A stretch of DNA of 54,826 nucleotides from an uncultured Prevotellaceae bacterium (GCA_900543815.1 UQST01000017.1:1-54826); one strand, 5' to 3'; counted from the first letter of the stretch, positions 18,601 to 27,060 are shown. Notes: a model not told the origin generated them from the letters alone. Translations and numbers: made by a program.

Positions 18601-19832
18601 GATGTCATGCTTTCCTTCACTATGCGCTCCTCCTCTTCGGTACGCTGTATGCAGGTCTGCTGCCAGAGCGTGGAGTCATATCCTGCGCGGTCAATGGCAT
18701 CCAGCAGGTTGTCCTCCAGCTTCACCTTCTTTCCCTTGGCGGTCTTTATCTTCCTTTTCCCCAGATTGTAGGCGATGGACCGGCATTTCATCCCCGCTGC
18801 TTCAAGGGTGCATGCCACATATTCCACCTCGGTGAAGCCGCGGCGGTGGGTATAGCCGATGCGTATGACGGGCTCTGTCTGGTTGGCCTGTGTCCAGAAG
18901 TCCTTCTCTGTGTCGAGTACCACATTGGACATCTGTCCCTCGAATCCCATCAGCTCGTAGCCCTTTGCTTTCACATAGAGTATGCCTGTGACGAGTCCGC
19001 TGCTGTATTTGGACTCTTTCCTTGTGAAGCTTATCTTGAAGAAGTCCTCTCCCTCCTCTGTGTATTCCTCTATGTATGTGTTGTAATTGTTGGCTGCTGC
19101 TTCATAGTAATCATAGAGTTGCAATCCGGAACCAGATATGATTCCTCCACTTCCAATGACAGCGTTGGATGCGCCAGAGTTTTGGCAGAAGCCCAGTGGA
19201 ACGTGAACGTCTTTCCAGAAACTCGTGTCATAGACGCGCGGTGCGAAGTCGAAGAGGTGCTGCAGGTTTGAAGCAGCGAAGATGTTCCTGACCTCCGAGT
19301 GCTCTCCTATGCAGTAGTGTCTTGCATTCAGGATGCTGGTCTTTCTGAGGTTGATGGCAGAGGCGGAGTTCATGAATCCCTCCACCATCTCGTTCCTTCC
19401 GTTCTCCTGTTCGAATGTCTGCCGCAGAAAGAAGTTGGCGGTCTTGCCTTCTCTGACCTTGTATTCTGTATTCAGGCTTTTGATGATGTTCTTCAGAATG
19501 CTGTTGGGAGCCACCATCGTGAACTCCCTCAACTGTGTTGCGGCCGGCTCCAATTCGATGGTCTTCGGCACGTCTCCTGCTGTGAACAGTTGTTTTCCAT
19601 ACCCCATGAATGACACACGAACAGCCTCCCCTTTCTCCAGGTCAATGCTGAACATCCCTTCCTCATTTGTCAGTGTCCCCTTGCTCTCCGATACATACAC
19701 TGTGGCAAAGGGGATAGGCTCCCCAGTCTCGCTGTCCACCACACGGGCAGTGACTGCTTGCTGTGCTTTGAGCTCAAAACCACATAGTGTGGACAGCAAA
19801 ATGCACATGAAAGGTGTAAATATGTGTTTCAT
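15618..19832 (-). CDS. Giant exported CarboxypepD_reg/MG2-domain protein, paralogue 1
   Basis: This 1404-residue protein has a signal peptide (MKHIFTPFMCILLSTLCGFELKA, cleavage near residue 24). A carboxypeptidase regulatory-like beta-sandwich follows (about 26-105; RVVDSETGEPIPFATVYVSE), like the N-terminus of TonB-dependent receptors. Near residue 455 a macroglobulin MG2-like module begins (IPQEKVYVHMDNTCYQLGDT), as in bacterial alpha-2-macroglobulin-like proteins. The C-terminal third includes a plug-like segment (CLIIDAEEAFNLT) and ends DGTLLWNGDF plus 12 residues. No membrane-barrel pattern is clear. It is probably periplasmic or outer-membrane facing; the function is unknown. It is a paralogue of the protein at 22928-27022; the shared blocks include FGRTIPQEKVYVHMDNT and AQGQ(S)(E/Q)DGTLLWNG. 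Confidence 0.8.
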   Translation of the reverse strand: MKHIFTPFMCILLSTLCGFELKAQQAVTARVVDSETGEPIPFATVYVSESKGTLTNEEGMFSIDLEKGEAVRVSFMGYGKQLFTAGDVPKTIELEPAATQLREFTMVAPNSILKNIIKSLNTEYKVREGKTANFFLRQTFEQENGRNEMVEGFMNSASAINLRKTSILNARHYCIGEHSEVRNIFAASNLQHLFDFAPRVYDTSFWKDVHVPLGFCQNSGASNAVIGSGGIISGSGLQLYDYYEAAANNYNTYIEEYTEEGEDFFKISFTRKESKYSSGLVTGILYVKAKGYELMGFEGQMSNVVLDTEKDFWTQANQTEPVIRIGYTHRRGFTEVEYVACTLEAAGMKCRSIAYNLGKRKIKTAKGKKVKLEDNLLDAIDRAGYDSTLWQQTCIQRTEEEERIVKESMTSGDTTAVEIAREAEAPAYSPDSLAAASGSFRPLVERLRAFGRTIPQEKVYVHMDNTCYQLGDTIWFTAYTRRTDTGRPSDVSGLLYVELYGQEGYLVERKLVQMHDGQGEGFFALDHLIQYAGLYELRAYTRWQLNWGGYDRKHSPWAFTWFESKEQERAYFRDYAKLYSRVFPVYDRPEEPGEFTRDVTLRGKRRYFRRNRDKHELTLTLFPEGGTLVTGLPCRMAFEAAWDDGQWVDGWLHYGQDSARVVNRGRGTITLTPSGKKKQKVTFVTADGKKAQADLPQADTLGVALRMEQDENGWTAHIATSPNLPARNLALTLMHEGRTIAFRRLETLEAGTEGWLFDISNSLLEGSGVYQLTVFDRRGYVYADRLFFARNGCDMEPTLDIQGLKPEYAPYEPVSLRVKARQAGGSVSLTVRDDNMRDFLYDNGSILTEMLLASEIRGFVPNPGWYFEQDDEERRTALDLLMLTQGWRRFRWQDMAVRGAWELSQPAEQAPILKGRVYKKNASYNYNVRNLMSPSLSSMFHRDAESSKPAKPSRTGIPKEYRQEETPEDDAEKAYKEHEKKTRRQDRQDMLTQMYQKSKQDVKVHSELVSTDGTKIAINERTTRNGRFQIQLPPFYGQAVFFLSAADTTKWSKRKRRKYQWIQGAEYKEGDDRRAPENKIKKARFDIQPADYLSRVQWPYPRFVAPYTHYQSRLAQRPEREDSILPFALDADSAYNMREVSVHARHNGMRGFDDSMPCLIIDAEEAFNLTFDAGMYKFARYMVADYGMDYPYVQAPIWRERTQGKLEENTQYDNIEMRYGISPMRRSLPPYRDMFEGVPEDSLYARKYLVSFSEIHSKEEEREYDRGIDKELLYTDYNRRLPGNWRYRGTDLPVTTLVSYPYADQRERMYYRDRHYTLQGFAYPAEFYSPDYSRRKLADKPADYRRTLYWNPHIKLDSNGEAEVKFYNCSRQTEPSADAQGQSEDGTLLWNGDFPYKKSNDSKP

Positions 19833-19857
19833 ATCATGTGGGAAAATAGGGTTAAGC

Positions 19858-19889
19858 GTCCGCGCTCTGCTTGAAGCCTGAGCGCGGAC
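19858..19889 (-). terminator. Hairpin terminator after the Gly-Ser protein gene
   Basis: A perfect 10-bp stem GTCCGCGCTC (19858-19867) / GAGCGCGGAC (19880-19889). Read leftward it is followed by GCTTAACCCTATTTT. It lies 26 nt past the stop of the gene at 19916-20521 and just before the start of the giant gene, so it separates the two transcripts. Confidence 0.65.
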
Positions 19890-19915
19890 ACTGTTATATT
19901 CTACGATTGTAGCTA

Positions 19916-20521
19916 TTAGAAATCTTCGTGGTATATTTCTGGAATTGTGAAGGTTGTATCGAGTTCTCTTTTAGTAGGGCCGCAAGAGCATATTAGTTCT
20001 CCTCTGATATCATATGGTTTTGTGAATTCAGCCTTTGCTTTAAGTACCATGAAACCAGCTGGTGGAGACGAAGTAAGCCAACACGGCTCAATTGTTGGGG
20101 TGGAATAAAAGCCACCTGGTGTACTTCCATCACCATCAAGCGCACATCCAGATGTAGGGATTGCGATGCCATCAGTCCAGGCTATTCTGACTTTTTCGTA
20201 TAGCTGGTTTACTACGTTGATTATGACTTCTCCCCCACTAACCATGTATTTCGGTTTATCGTTACAGCCACTACCAGAGCCACTACCAGAGCCACTACCA
20301 GAGCCACTACCAGAGCCACTACCAGAACCACTGCCCGAACCTTCTCCCGAGCCTGTTCCGCTTCCACATCCATTGCCTCCAGTGTCCTCTGTCTCCTGTG
20401 CTGGTACCCACTTTACGATGCCATCATACATGCGTACATAGCCGCCCGTCCACTCATTTTCCTTCGCCAGTTCCAAATACTCATCGTATGAGTATGGATT
20501 CTCTTTTGTTCCTTTTACCAT
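19916..20521 (-). CDS. Gly-Ser-repeat protein of unknown function (possible modified acceptor/precursor)
   Basis: This 201-residue protein has no signal peptide. Residues 1-40 form a compact hydrophilic head (MVKGTKENPYSYDEYLELAK...WTGGYV). A linker leads into a Gly-rich tract with a run of twelve Ser-Gly pairs (residues 62-85). The C-terminal domain (86-201) is beta-rich with Cys at 86 and in SGCALDG, EPCWL and LICSCG. I recall heads of the KGTKENPYS...WTGGYV type in other Bacteroidales Gly-rich proteins but cannot verify this here. It is the downstream partner of the glycosyltransferase-like gene at 20558-21964 (36 nt apart), which suggests the Ser-Gly tract may be modified. The function is otherwise unknown. 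Confidence 0.75.
   Translation of the reverse strand: MVKGTKENPYSYDEYLELAKENEWTGGYVRMYDGIVKWVPAQETEDTGGNGCGSGTGSGEGSGSGSGSGSGSGSGSGSGSGSGSGCNDKPKYMVSGGEVIINVVNQLYEKVRIAWTDGIAIPTSGCALDGDGSTPGGFYSTPTIEPCWLTSSPPAGFMVLKAKAEFTKPYDIRGELICSCGPTKRELDTTFTIPEIYHEDF
20267..20326. repeat. 12-bp tandem repeat encoding Ser-Gly-Ser-Gly
   Basis: Five perfect tandem copies of GCCACTACCAGA (plus strand), with diverged copies continuing to about 20350. Each unit adds SGSG to the minus-strand protein, so unit gain or loss keeps the frame and changes tract length. Confidence 0.9.
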
Positions 20522-20557
20522 AATGAAAAATAGATAAAATGTTGAAATATATTTGGA

Positions 20558-21964
20558 CTATCTCCTGGCAACAAGCATTCCAAGTTCCATCTGCCTCGCA
20601 ATCTCACCCTTATAAAAGAGTTCGAGTCTTCGACGGCCAATGTCGTTTGTCCTGCTTGTCCAGTATTTCTGCGTTATCGCATCCACGATTTCTTTCTGTA
20701 CCATCTTGTCATGTCCAATCAAGGATAGAATTTCGGTCTCATCCTCTGTGAGGTAGAATTCATCGTAGCCAATCTTGTGTGATACAGGAACAATCCCCAC
20801 GCGCTTTAGAGCGAATGTTTCCGGGCATCCAAGCCTTGCGTGCAGCAGTTTTCTGTCCGACCTTTTCCATGTGTCGGGTATTTCATATATCGAAAATAGG
20901 TTGGCTTTCTCTATCAGAAAACGATCTTTATCGTCTGAGAGCGTGAAATCCCTGTACCGTGCGGAATACAATTCCTGTTTCTTTATTTCTTCCTGGTCGT
21001 ATCCTTCCCATGTTACAAGACAATTCCATATATGCAACTTGTAATGGAATATCCCGCTATCCTTGTCGTCCGCAATTAAGACAGGCTGTCTTTTCTGGTG
21101 CAGTTCATGACATATGGTCCAGTAGGTTTCGGGGGCGGTTCGCAGCAGGGCTCTCCCAAGTTGTCTGCAATTATCATTCTTTCCCTTCATACCTCCCAAT
21201 ACATGGAAGAACTCCTTTTCCTCGTACTGTCTGAGGTTGGCAAAGTCCTTGTTCTGGTAACCGTTGTCAATTATGGATGAGGATATTAGCCCCTTCACCT
21301 CTTTCTTCTCTTTATCCACCATGGCGGCAAGGAAAATCTGCTCGAAGAACACGTTGCATTCCTCGTTAGAGTATTCCACGGATGCGTCGTTCATATGGTT
21401 GGCCTCGAAGAAGGCAAACACTTCCTGACAATATCGGTGTATGAAGTCAATGTCGTTGCCACCGAAGATTCCCATGTTGTATGATGCCATAGTGCCGTTG
21501 TCCAGTGTCTCTTGAATGAACTGGGGTAGCTTGAATTCGGGGTGGGCCAGCACCCTGTTCATCATCCCTTGGTAGTAGGATGTTCCTATTTCCCTGTTTT
21601 GCGCCACAAGACCCGCATCGAGTATCTCTTGGGGGATCGGCTTGGGGAAATACATGTCGCCGTCGATGTGTAGAAACGGCTCAGTCTGCAGTGAATAAGT
21701 CTTGATCTTGGCATAGGCCCAATGTTGCGGCAGGCACAGGTTGTCGTCATAGATGACATGTACCTGTGTGTATGGCAGGTGTAGTTTTTCTATCAGCACC
21801 TCGTATCCCCGCTTGTCCGTGTAAAGCTCCACCCGGTCGAAATGCTCGCGCAACGAAAGGCAACTCAATGTCCATGACATCAGGTTGTATTCAGCGTGAG
21901 GCCAACCAAAGGAATGTTCCAAGGGATTTCGACCGCTGCTCCAGAAGGTCTGGATTATTTTCAT
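20558..21964 (-). CDS. Glycosyltransferase-like protein (DUF6734-like) with C-terminal winged-helix-like tail
   Basis: This 468-residue cytoplasmic protein begins MKIIQTFWSSGRNPLEHSFG. It carries a DxD motif in FLHIDGDMYFPKP (near residue 100), preceded by YAKIKTYSLQTEPF, the arrangement of GT-A glycosyltransferases that bind nucleotide sugar through Asp and a metal. I recall this family as DUF6734, from memory only. The last 65 residues (404-468, YLTEDETEILSLIGHDK...) read as a separate helical domain resembling a winged helix or the PqqD-like recognition element of peptide-modifying enzymes; this is inference. The gene is first in a two-gene unit with the Gly-Ser-repeat protein and diverges from a second sugar transferase. 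Confidence 0.65.
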   Translation of the reverse strand: MKIIQTFWSSGRNPLEHSFGWPHAEYNLMSWTLSCLSLREHFDRVELYTDKRGYEVLIEKLHLPYTQVHVIYDDNLCLPQHWAYAKIKTYSLQTEPFLHIDGDMYFPKPIPQEILDAGLVAQNREIGTSYYQGMMNRVLAHPEFKLPQFIQETLDNGTMASYNMGIFGGNDIDFIHRYCQEVFAFFEANHMNDASVEYSNEECNVFFEQIFLAAMVDKEKKEVKGLISSSIIDNGYQNKDFANLRQYEEKEFFHVLGGMKGKNDNCRQLGRALLRTAPETYWTICHELHQKRQPVLIADDKDSGIFHYKLHIWNCLVTWEGYDQEEIKKQELYSARYRDFTLSDDKDRFLIEKANLFSIYEIPDTWKRSDRKLLHARLGCPETFALKRVGIVPVSHKIGYDEFYLTEDETEILSLIGHDKMVQKEIVDAITQKYWTSRTNDIGRRRLELFYKGEIARQMELGMLVARR

Positions 21965-22012
21965 GGGTTTGTACGCTTTAGTAATTTCCTTACGGTTTTA
22001 TATCTTCGATTG

Positions 22013-22071
22013 CAAGTATATGAACTTTTTGAGATAAATGCAAGCGATTCGCTGAAAACTTTGTAATTTTG
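22013..22071. promoter_or_regulatory. Divergent promoter region for the two glycosyltransferase genes
   Basis: Rightward: the -7 box TAATTTTG (22064-22071) lies 24 nt before the ATG at 22096, with no clear -33. Leftward: TATACTTG (complement of 22013-22020) with CTTG 20 nt upstream (complement of 22041-22044). Both are imperfect matches. Confidence 0.45.
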
Positions 22072-22095
22072 TCTAAAATATATGATTCTGTAAGT

Positions 22096-22827
22096 ATGAT
22101 TCCAAGGAAAATACACTTTATCTGGATAGGTGGTGGGGCAGTTACGAGTCAGGTGGCCACCTTTGTGACGTGGTGGAGAAAGCTGATGCCCGAGTACGAA
22201 CTGGTGGTGTGGGACAAAACGAAGTATGAGGCTATTCCCGATAAGCCACAATATGCTCTTGACGCGTACAGGCAAGGTAAATGGGCATTCGTCTGCGATT
22301 GGCTTCGCGCGTATGTATTATATAAGGAGGGAGGTTGGTATTTTGATTCTGACGTACAGTTGTTTCGTTCTGTGGATACTTTGTCTTCCTATAGGTTTGT
22401 CTCTGCTGTAGAGTTTGACAGAACGCAGTATGAGTACCACAGGGTGTCGGGAGAAGGGCGGCTGGGCATGCAGATGCAGGCGGCCTTCTTGGGTAGTGAG
22501 GCTGGTCATCCTTTCCTGCGGGATGTCTTGGATTTCTATGAGCAAGCAAGGTTTGAATTCCTTGGGCATGAGTCTTTGATAAGCCCTGTCATATATGCTG
22601 CCATAGCGGAACGTTATGGGTTCCGCTATGAGAATGTCAGACAAGACCTTTTGGAGGGGATGCATCTGGAGCCCAGCGAGGTGGTTCTTCCTTATGCAGG
22701 CTGGATAAACCATGCTTCCTCCAACCCGCTGGCTCTGCATCATTGTGCTCATTCCTGGGTGAATAGACCATGGGGAACAAATATGCGTCTGGCAGAATAC
22801 CTTGCACGGATGTTCGGACTGGAGTAG
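22096..22827 (+). CDS. GT32-type glycosyltransferase (capsular/mannosyltransferase-like)
   Basis: This 243-residue protein begins MIPRKIHFIWIGGG, the hallmark opening of GT32 (OCH1/capsule synthesis) transferases. It has the conserved KWAFVCDWLRAYVLYKEGG stretch followed by the DxD motif in WYFDSDVQLF (about residues 91-93 of this start), and ends with HHCAHSW. It should transfer a sugar from a nucleotide donor in the cytoplasm. I chose the ATG at 22096 because an upstream TTG (22069) falls inside the -7 box. It diverges from the DxD protein/Gly-Ser protein unit, and no polysaccharide export genes are nearby, which argues for a protein acceptor or a small dedicated glycan. Confidence 0.8.
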   Translation: MIPRKIHFIWIGGGAVTSQVATFVTWWRKLMPEYELVVWDKTKYEAIPDKPQYALDAYRQGKWAFVCDWLRAYVLYKEGGWYFDSDVQLFRSVDTLSSYRFVSAVEFDRTQYEYHRVSGEGRLGMQMQAAFLGSEAGHPFLRDVLDFYEQARFEFLGHESLISPVIYAAIAERYGFRYENVRQDLLEGMHLEPSEVVLPYAGWINHASSNPLALHHCAHSWVNRPWGTNMRLAEYLARMFGLE

Positions 22828-22887
22828 CGAGCGATTTCCAGTCTCCTTACTCCATTCACCCCGTTTCTCCCGCGCACCCGACAATCC

Positions 22888-22926
22888 ATAATTCCTAATT
22901 CAAAATTCTTAATTCTTCATTCTTAT
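22888..22926. repeat. AT-rich AATTCNTAATTC-type repeat
   Basis: Degenerate short repeats of the form aattcctaattc / aattcttaattc fill the gap before the stop of the second giant gene. Such simple AT-rich tracts occur in Bacteroidales intergenic DNA. No function is evident. Confidence 0.5.
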
Positions 22927-22927
22927 T

Positions 22928-25900
22928 TCAGAATTCTCCGTTCCACAGTAATGTGCCGTCTTGCGATTGGCCTTGTGCATCTACTGAGAGGTGGGTGGTG
23001 CGGCTGTTGTTGTAGAACAAGATTTCCGCTTCGCCTGCCTGGTTGAGACTCACGTTGGGGTTCCAGTAGAGTGTGCGGCGGTAGTCGGTGGGCTGTGAGG
23101 GCTGCTGCTTGCTGTAGTCGGGGCTGTAGAACTCAGCGGGATAGGCAAATCCGTTGATTATGTAATGCCTGTCGCGATAGGTGAGCCGGCGGCTGCCATC
23201 GGCAAAGGGGTACTTCACCAGCTTCGTCTTGGGCGCATTGGCACCATAATAGAGCCGGCTTCCCTCCATGCGCGGACTGTAATCGGAGTAGAACACATAC
23301 TTGTCCCACACTCCGTTGCCCTGATATTCGCGTGATTCTCCAGGCGACAGTTGCAGGTCGGCATCCGAACCGAAACCGCCTATGCCCATCACTATGTTGC
23401 GGTCGGTGAGCGAGAAGGAACCCGAGATGAGATATTCCCTGGCGTAGATGGAATCCTGTGGGATGTGAAGTCCAAGGATGTCGCGACGCGTCTTTCCGTA
23501 GCCGTAACGTAGCTCGAAGGTCGGTTCGATGTTGAATGCGGCTGGTTTTCCGCCATCGTCCTTCACGTCATCCAATCCGAAGTTGGCCGTCATGATCTGC
23601 ATGAAGTCCAGTCCGAGGTCGGCTGCCATGTTCTGTGCCTCATCGGCATCAATGGCCATGATGGGCCAGGTGTCATTGAACTTGCGCAGCACTCCACGCT
23701 TTGCCCTCACCGTCACTTCCCGCATGAGATGCTCTCCGGATGGCAATGCCGTTGTGCCTATGGTGTGCTGCGGAGGCTGTGGAGCCAGTGTCTTCTGATA
23801 ATGGGAATAGGGGTTCACAAAACGCGGATAAGGCCAGATGATGCGGGCCAGATGGGTGGCATCCTCTATCTGGAGTTTCCTCTTGAGCCTGGCATTCTTT
23901 GGCAGGAACATCCATCCCGTTTCATCATCGTCGGACTGTGCCTGTATCCAAGTGTATTTACGTCCCTTCTTCCATCGCGTGGTATCGGCCACGCTGATGA
24001 AGAGTGAAGCTTGCCCGTAGAAAGGAGGCAACTGCAGGCGGAAATCGCCCTGCTTGCTTGCGCTCTCATAGGTGGATGCCACATCGTGCGAGGGGATGCT
24101 GAATTCGGCATGCACCTTCAGTTCCTTGCGGTTGGGACTGTTCTGCTCTTTCTTGTCCAGCGCCCTCTTCCTGCCTATCGACTCCAGTGTCAGGTGGTTG
24201 GGGCGGTGTGCGCTTTGGGTGATGGAAAGTGTGGCGGGCGACCGTAGTGCGGTGGCAGGGTTGGCGGCATCATATTCGGTGCCGTTGGCATCCTTTCCCG
24301 GGTCGATTTCCAATCGTCCCAAATCGGGGTCATTCCAGTGTGTGTTGTTGTAGGTGGTACCTGTCAGGATGGGGGCCAGCTCGGCAGGCTGGGTCAGTTC
24401 CCATGCTCCCCTCACCGCCATATTGCGCCAGTCGAAGCGTCGCCAGCCTTGTGTGAGCATTAGCAGGTCCAGTCCTGTGCACCTTTCCTCGTCGTCCCGC
24501 TCGAAGTACCAGCCCGGATTGGGCACAAACCCGCGTATCTCGCTGGCCAGAAGCATCTCGGTGAGGATGTTTCCGCTGTCATACAGACGGTCGCTTCTCT
24601 CATCGTCCCTCACGCTCAGCGAGATGCTGTTCTGTGCATCCCATGATTTCAGCCTCAGTTTCACAGGCTCGTAGGGCTGGTATTCGTCCTTCAGCCCGAT
24701 GATGTCCAATGTTGGCTTTATTGCCTGGTCATCTTTCGAGAAGAAGAGACGGTCGGCATAGATGTGCCCCTGCGAGTCGAATACGGTGAGCTGGTAAACG
24801 CCCGGGATGGCAAGCAGAGAGTCGCTCATGGCCAGCCTGCATGCGGAATCTTCGTCCTCCAGTTGCTCCAGTGCATGGGCTGCCACCAGCCTCCCTTCCT
24901 TCATCAGGCTCACTGCCAGACTGTCGGCAGGCAGGTTGGCGGTGTGACGTATGTGGGCTGTCCACCCGTCTTCGGTTTGTTCCATGCGGAGTGATACACC
25001 CGTCTGTTCCGCTTTGGGCAGTCTGGCCTTCACGCTGTGCCCGTCTGCCGTCACGAAGTGTACCTCCCGCTCAGTCCCTTCCGATGGGGTAAACGTGAAG
25101 GTTCCACGGCCTCTGTTCTGCACGCGGGCTGAGTCTTTGCCGCAGATGAGCCGGCCGTCGGCCCATTCTCCATCATCCCATGTGGCTTCGTAGGCTATGC
25201 GGCAGGGCAGTCCCAGCACCAGGTTTCCTCCCTCGGGATAGAGTGACAGGTGCAGTTCACGTTTCTGGGTGTCCGTTTTGTAGGTTCTGCGCATCGAGCG
25301 TAGCGTCATCTCGTGGTTCCAGTCACCTGGCTCCTGCGGCTTGTCGTACACGGGAAACACGCGGCTGTAGAGTTTGTCATAGTCGCGGAAGAATTCCTGC
25401 TCCTGCCGTTCGGAGTCGAAACACTGGCCAAAGAGCCTGGAGTGCTTGTGCTCGTGCAGCCCCCAGTTGAGTTGCCATCGTGTGTATGCCCGCAGCTCAT
25501 AGAAGCCTGCATACTGTATCTGGTGGTTCAGCGCAAAGAACCCTTGCCCCTGCCCCTTGTGCATCTGTATGAGTTTGCGCTCTATCAGATAACCGTCCTG
25601 CCCGTAGAGTTCCACGTAGAGCACTCCGCTCACATCCGATGGGCGGGCTGTATCCGTGCGTCGGGTGTAGGCCGAGAACCAGATGGTATCACCCAGTTGG
25701 TAACTTGTGTTGTCCATGTGTACATACACCTTTTCCTGCGGAATGGTCCTTCCAAAGGCAGCTTGGCGTGCAGTCAGCTGATAGTGAGGCGAGAAGGCCG
25801 ACAGAGTGATGTCGGGTTTCATCTTCGTCACATCCAGATGCGGCTGCAGTTCCTTCTGTTTCTTCTGTGCGATGTCGCGTATCTGCTTCTCCCTCTCGGT

Positions 25901-27022
25901 CAGTTTCACCACCTCTGATGAAGCCCACAGCAGGGAATCATATCCGGCCTGGTTCATGGCACCCACCATGTTGCCCTTGATGGCCACACCCCTTTCCTCC
26001 AACTTCGGCAACTGCTTGCTGTCCATACTATATAGGAAAGCCTGGCCGTAGAACTTGGGACCTTTTATCTGCACATCGGCATGATCCACCTCTGTAAAGC
26101 CTCTGGTGTGGCGGTAGTCTATGTTGATGCGCGTCTCCACATCCTCTATGCGGAACGTTCCCTTGTTTCCTATCGTAGTCATTTGCATGTTGGGAAGTCT
26201 GGCTTCAAAGCGCAACAACTGCCCCGAGCCAACTGCCACATACAACGTACCCTCTATTTGTCTTATGTTATTGAACTTTGCCAGGTCGGAGCGAACCATT
26301 ACTATGCGGTACATGGCATCTCCATTCTTCTGGCTCAGTATATCGTAATCGAAATCGTAATATTTAAGAGGGCTGAAGAATAATATTCTGTTCAATGGTG
26401 CAACCACCTCATCCCAGAAGACGGCATCATGCATGATAGGGCCTATTTCCAAGATGTGGTGCAGATTCATTTGGGCCAGGCTCGGCTTTCCACCCTTTTG
26501 TTTCATGCTACTATGTCTTCCCGTCATCACTTCTGGTTGGCGCATGTTTATTGCGCTCCTTGCTTTGATGACGGACTCCATCAGGTCGTTCACCTTGTCG
26601 GACTGCTCCGACACTCGACAGAAATAGTATGCTTCAGCCTTCTTTCCTTTCTTGTATTCTTTTTCCAACCTTTTGGCCAATGCATTCAGGATGCTTCTTG
26701 TACTTCTTGGAGTTACTTCCACTTCGCGTAGTGTTCTGCTCAGTGGTTGTAGGGAAATGTCCAGCAGGTTAGTTTGAACGCTAATCCATTGTGTGGTATA
26801 TCCAATGAAACTTACTCTTATGCTGTCCGCGTTGCTATCTTGTAATACAAATTCGCCATCACCATTGCACAAACACCCCTTGCCATCATTCGTGAGAATC
26901 TGTGCATAAGGCAAAGTCTCGCCCGTCTCTGCGTCGAGAACCCTTCCCTTTATCTCCATTTGTGCCCACATGGCAATCGACTGGATGAGGAGCAGAAGCA
27001 TCAGTATATATCTCTTGTTCAT
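22928..27022 (-). CDS. Giant exported CarboxypepD_reg/MG2-domain protein, paralogue 2
   Basis: This 1364-residue protein from my start has signal peptide MNKRYILMLLLLIQSIAMWA. A CarboxypepD_reg-like domain follows (about 22-100; KGRVLDAETGETLPYAQIL), then an unassigned middle, and an MG2-like module near residue 430 (FGRTIPQEKVYVHMDNTSYQ). The C-terminal region has a plug-like MAIDADEAQNMAADLG segment and ends DGTLLWNGEF. The open frame extends 100 residues further upstream, but that part belongs to a broken gene (27061-27322), so I start at the ATG at 27022 in front of the clear signal peptide. No Shine-Dalgarno sequence is seen. It is paralogous to the 15618-19832 protein along most of its length. 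The role is unknown; a surface or periplasmic location is likely. Confidence 0.8.
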   Translation of the reverse strand: MNKRYILMLLLLIQSIAMWAQMEIKGRVLDAETGETLPYAQILTNDGKGCLCNGDGEFVLQDSNADSIRVSFIGYTTQWISVQTNLLDISLQPLSRTLREVEVTPRSTRSILNALAKRLEKEYKKGKKAEAYYFCRVSEQSDKVNDLMESVIKARSAINMRQPEVMTGRHSSMKQKGGKPSLAQMNLHHILEIGPIMHDAVFWDEVVAPLNRILFFSPLKYYDFDYDILSQKNGDAMYRIVMVRSDLAKFNNIRQIEGTLYVAVGSGQLLRFEARLPNMQMTTIGNKGTFRIEDVETRINIDYRHTRGFTEVDHADVQIKGPKFYGQAFLYSMDSKQLPKLEERGVAIKGNMVGAMNQAGYDSLLWASSEVVKLTEREKQIRDIAQKKQKELQPHLDVTKMKPDITLSAFSPHYQLTARQAAFGRTIPQEKVYVHMDNTSYQLGDTIWFSAYTRRTDTARPSDVSGVLYVELYGQDGYLIERKLIQMHKGQGQGFFALNHQIQYAGFYELRAYTRWQLNWGLHEHKHSRLFGQCFDSERQEQEFFRDYDKLYSRVFPVYDKPQEPGDWNHEMTLRSMRRTYKTDTQKRELHLSLYPEGGNLVLGLPCRIAYEATWDDGEWADGRLICGKDSARVQNRGRGTFTFTPSEGTEREVHFVTADGHSVKARLPKAEQTGVSLRMEQTEDGWTAHIRHTANLPADSLAVSLMKEGRLVAAHALEQLEDEDSACRLAMSDSLLAIPGVYQLTVFDSQGHIYADRLFFSKDDQAIKPTLDIIGLKDEYQPYEPVKLRLKSWDAQNSISLSVRDDERSDRLYDSGNILTEMLLASEIRGFVPNPGWYFERDDEERCTGLDLLMLTQGWRRFDWRNMAVRGAWELTQPAELAPILTGTTYNNTHWNDPDLGRLEIDPGKDANGTEYDAANPATALRSPATLSITQSAHRPNHLTLESIGRKRALDKKEQNSPNRKELKVHAEFSIPSHDVASTYESASKQGDFRLQLPPFYGQASLFISVADTTRWKKGRKYTWIQAQSDDDETGWMFLPKNARLKRKLQIEDATHLARIIWPYPRFVNPYSHYQKTLAPQPPQHTIGTTALPSGEHLMREVTVRAKRGVLRKFNDTWPIMAIDADEAQNMAADLGLDFMQIMTANFGLDDVKDDGGKPAAFNIEPTFELRYGYGKTRRDILGLHIPQDSIYAREYLISGSFSLTDRNIVMGIGGFGSDADLQLSPGESREYQGNGVWDKYVFYSDYSPRMEGSRLYYGANAPKTKLVKYPFADGSRRLTYRDRHYIINGFAYPAEFYSPDYSKQQPSQPTDYRRTLYWNPNVSLNQAGEAEILFYNNSRTTHLSVDAQGQSQDGTLLWNGEF

Positions 27023-27060
27023 AGTTTGTCCGTGTTTTTGTGAGTTGATAGTCTGTCTGT

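Noticed and set aside
20267..20350. Tandem repeat considered as a CRISPR array
   Set aside because: The units are 12 bp with no spacers and encode Ser-Gly in frame.
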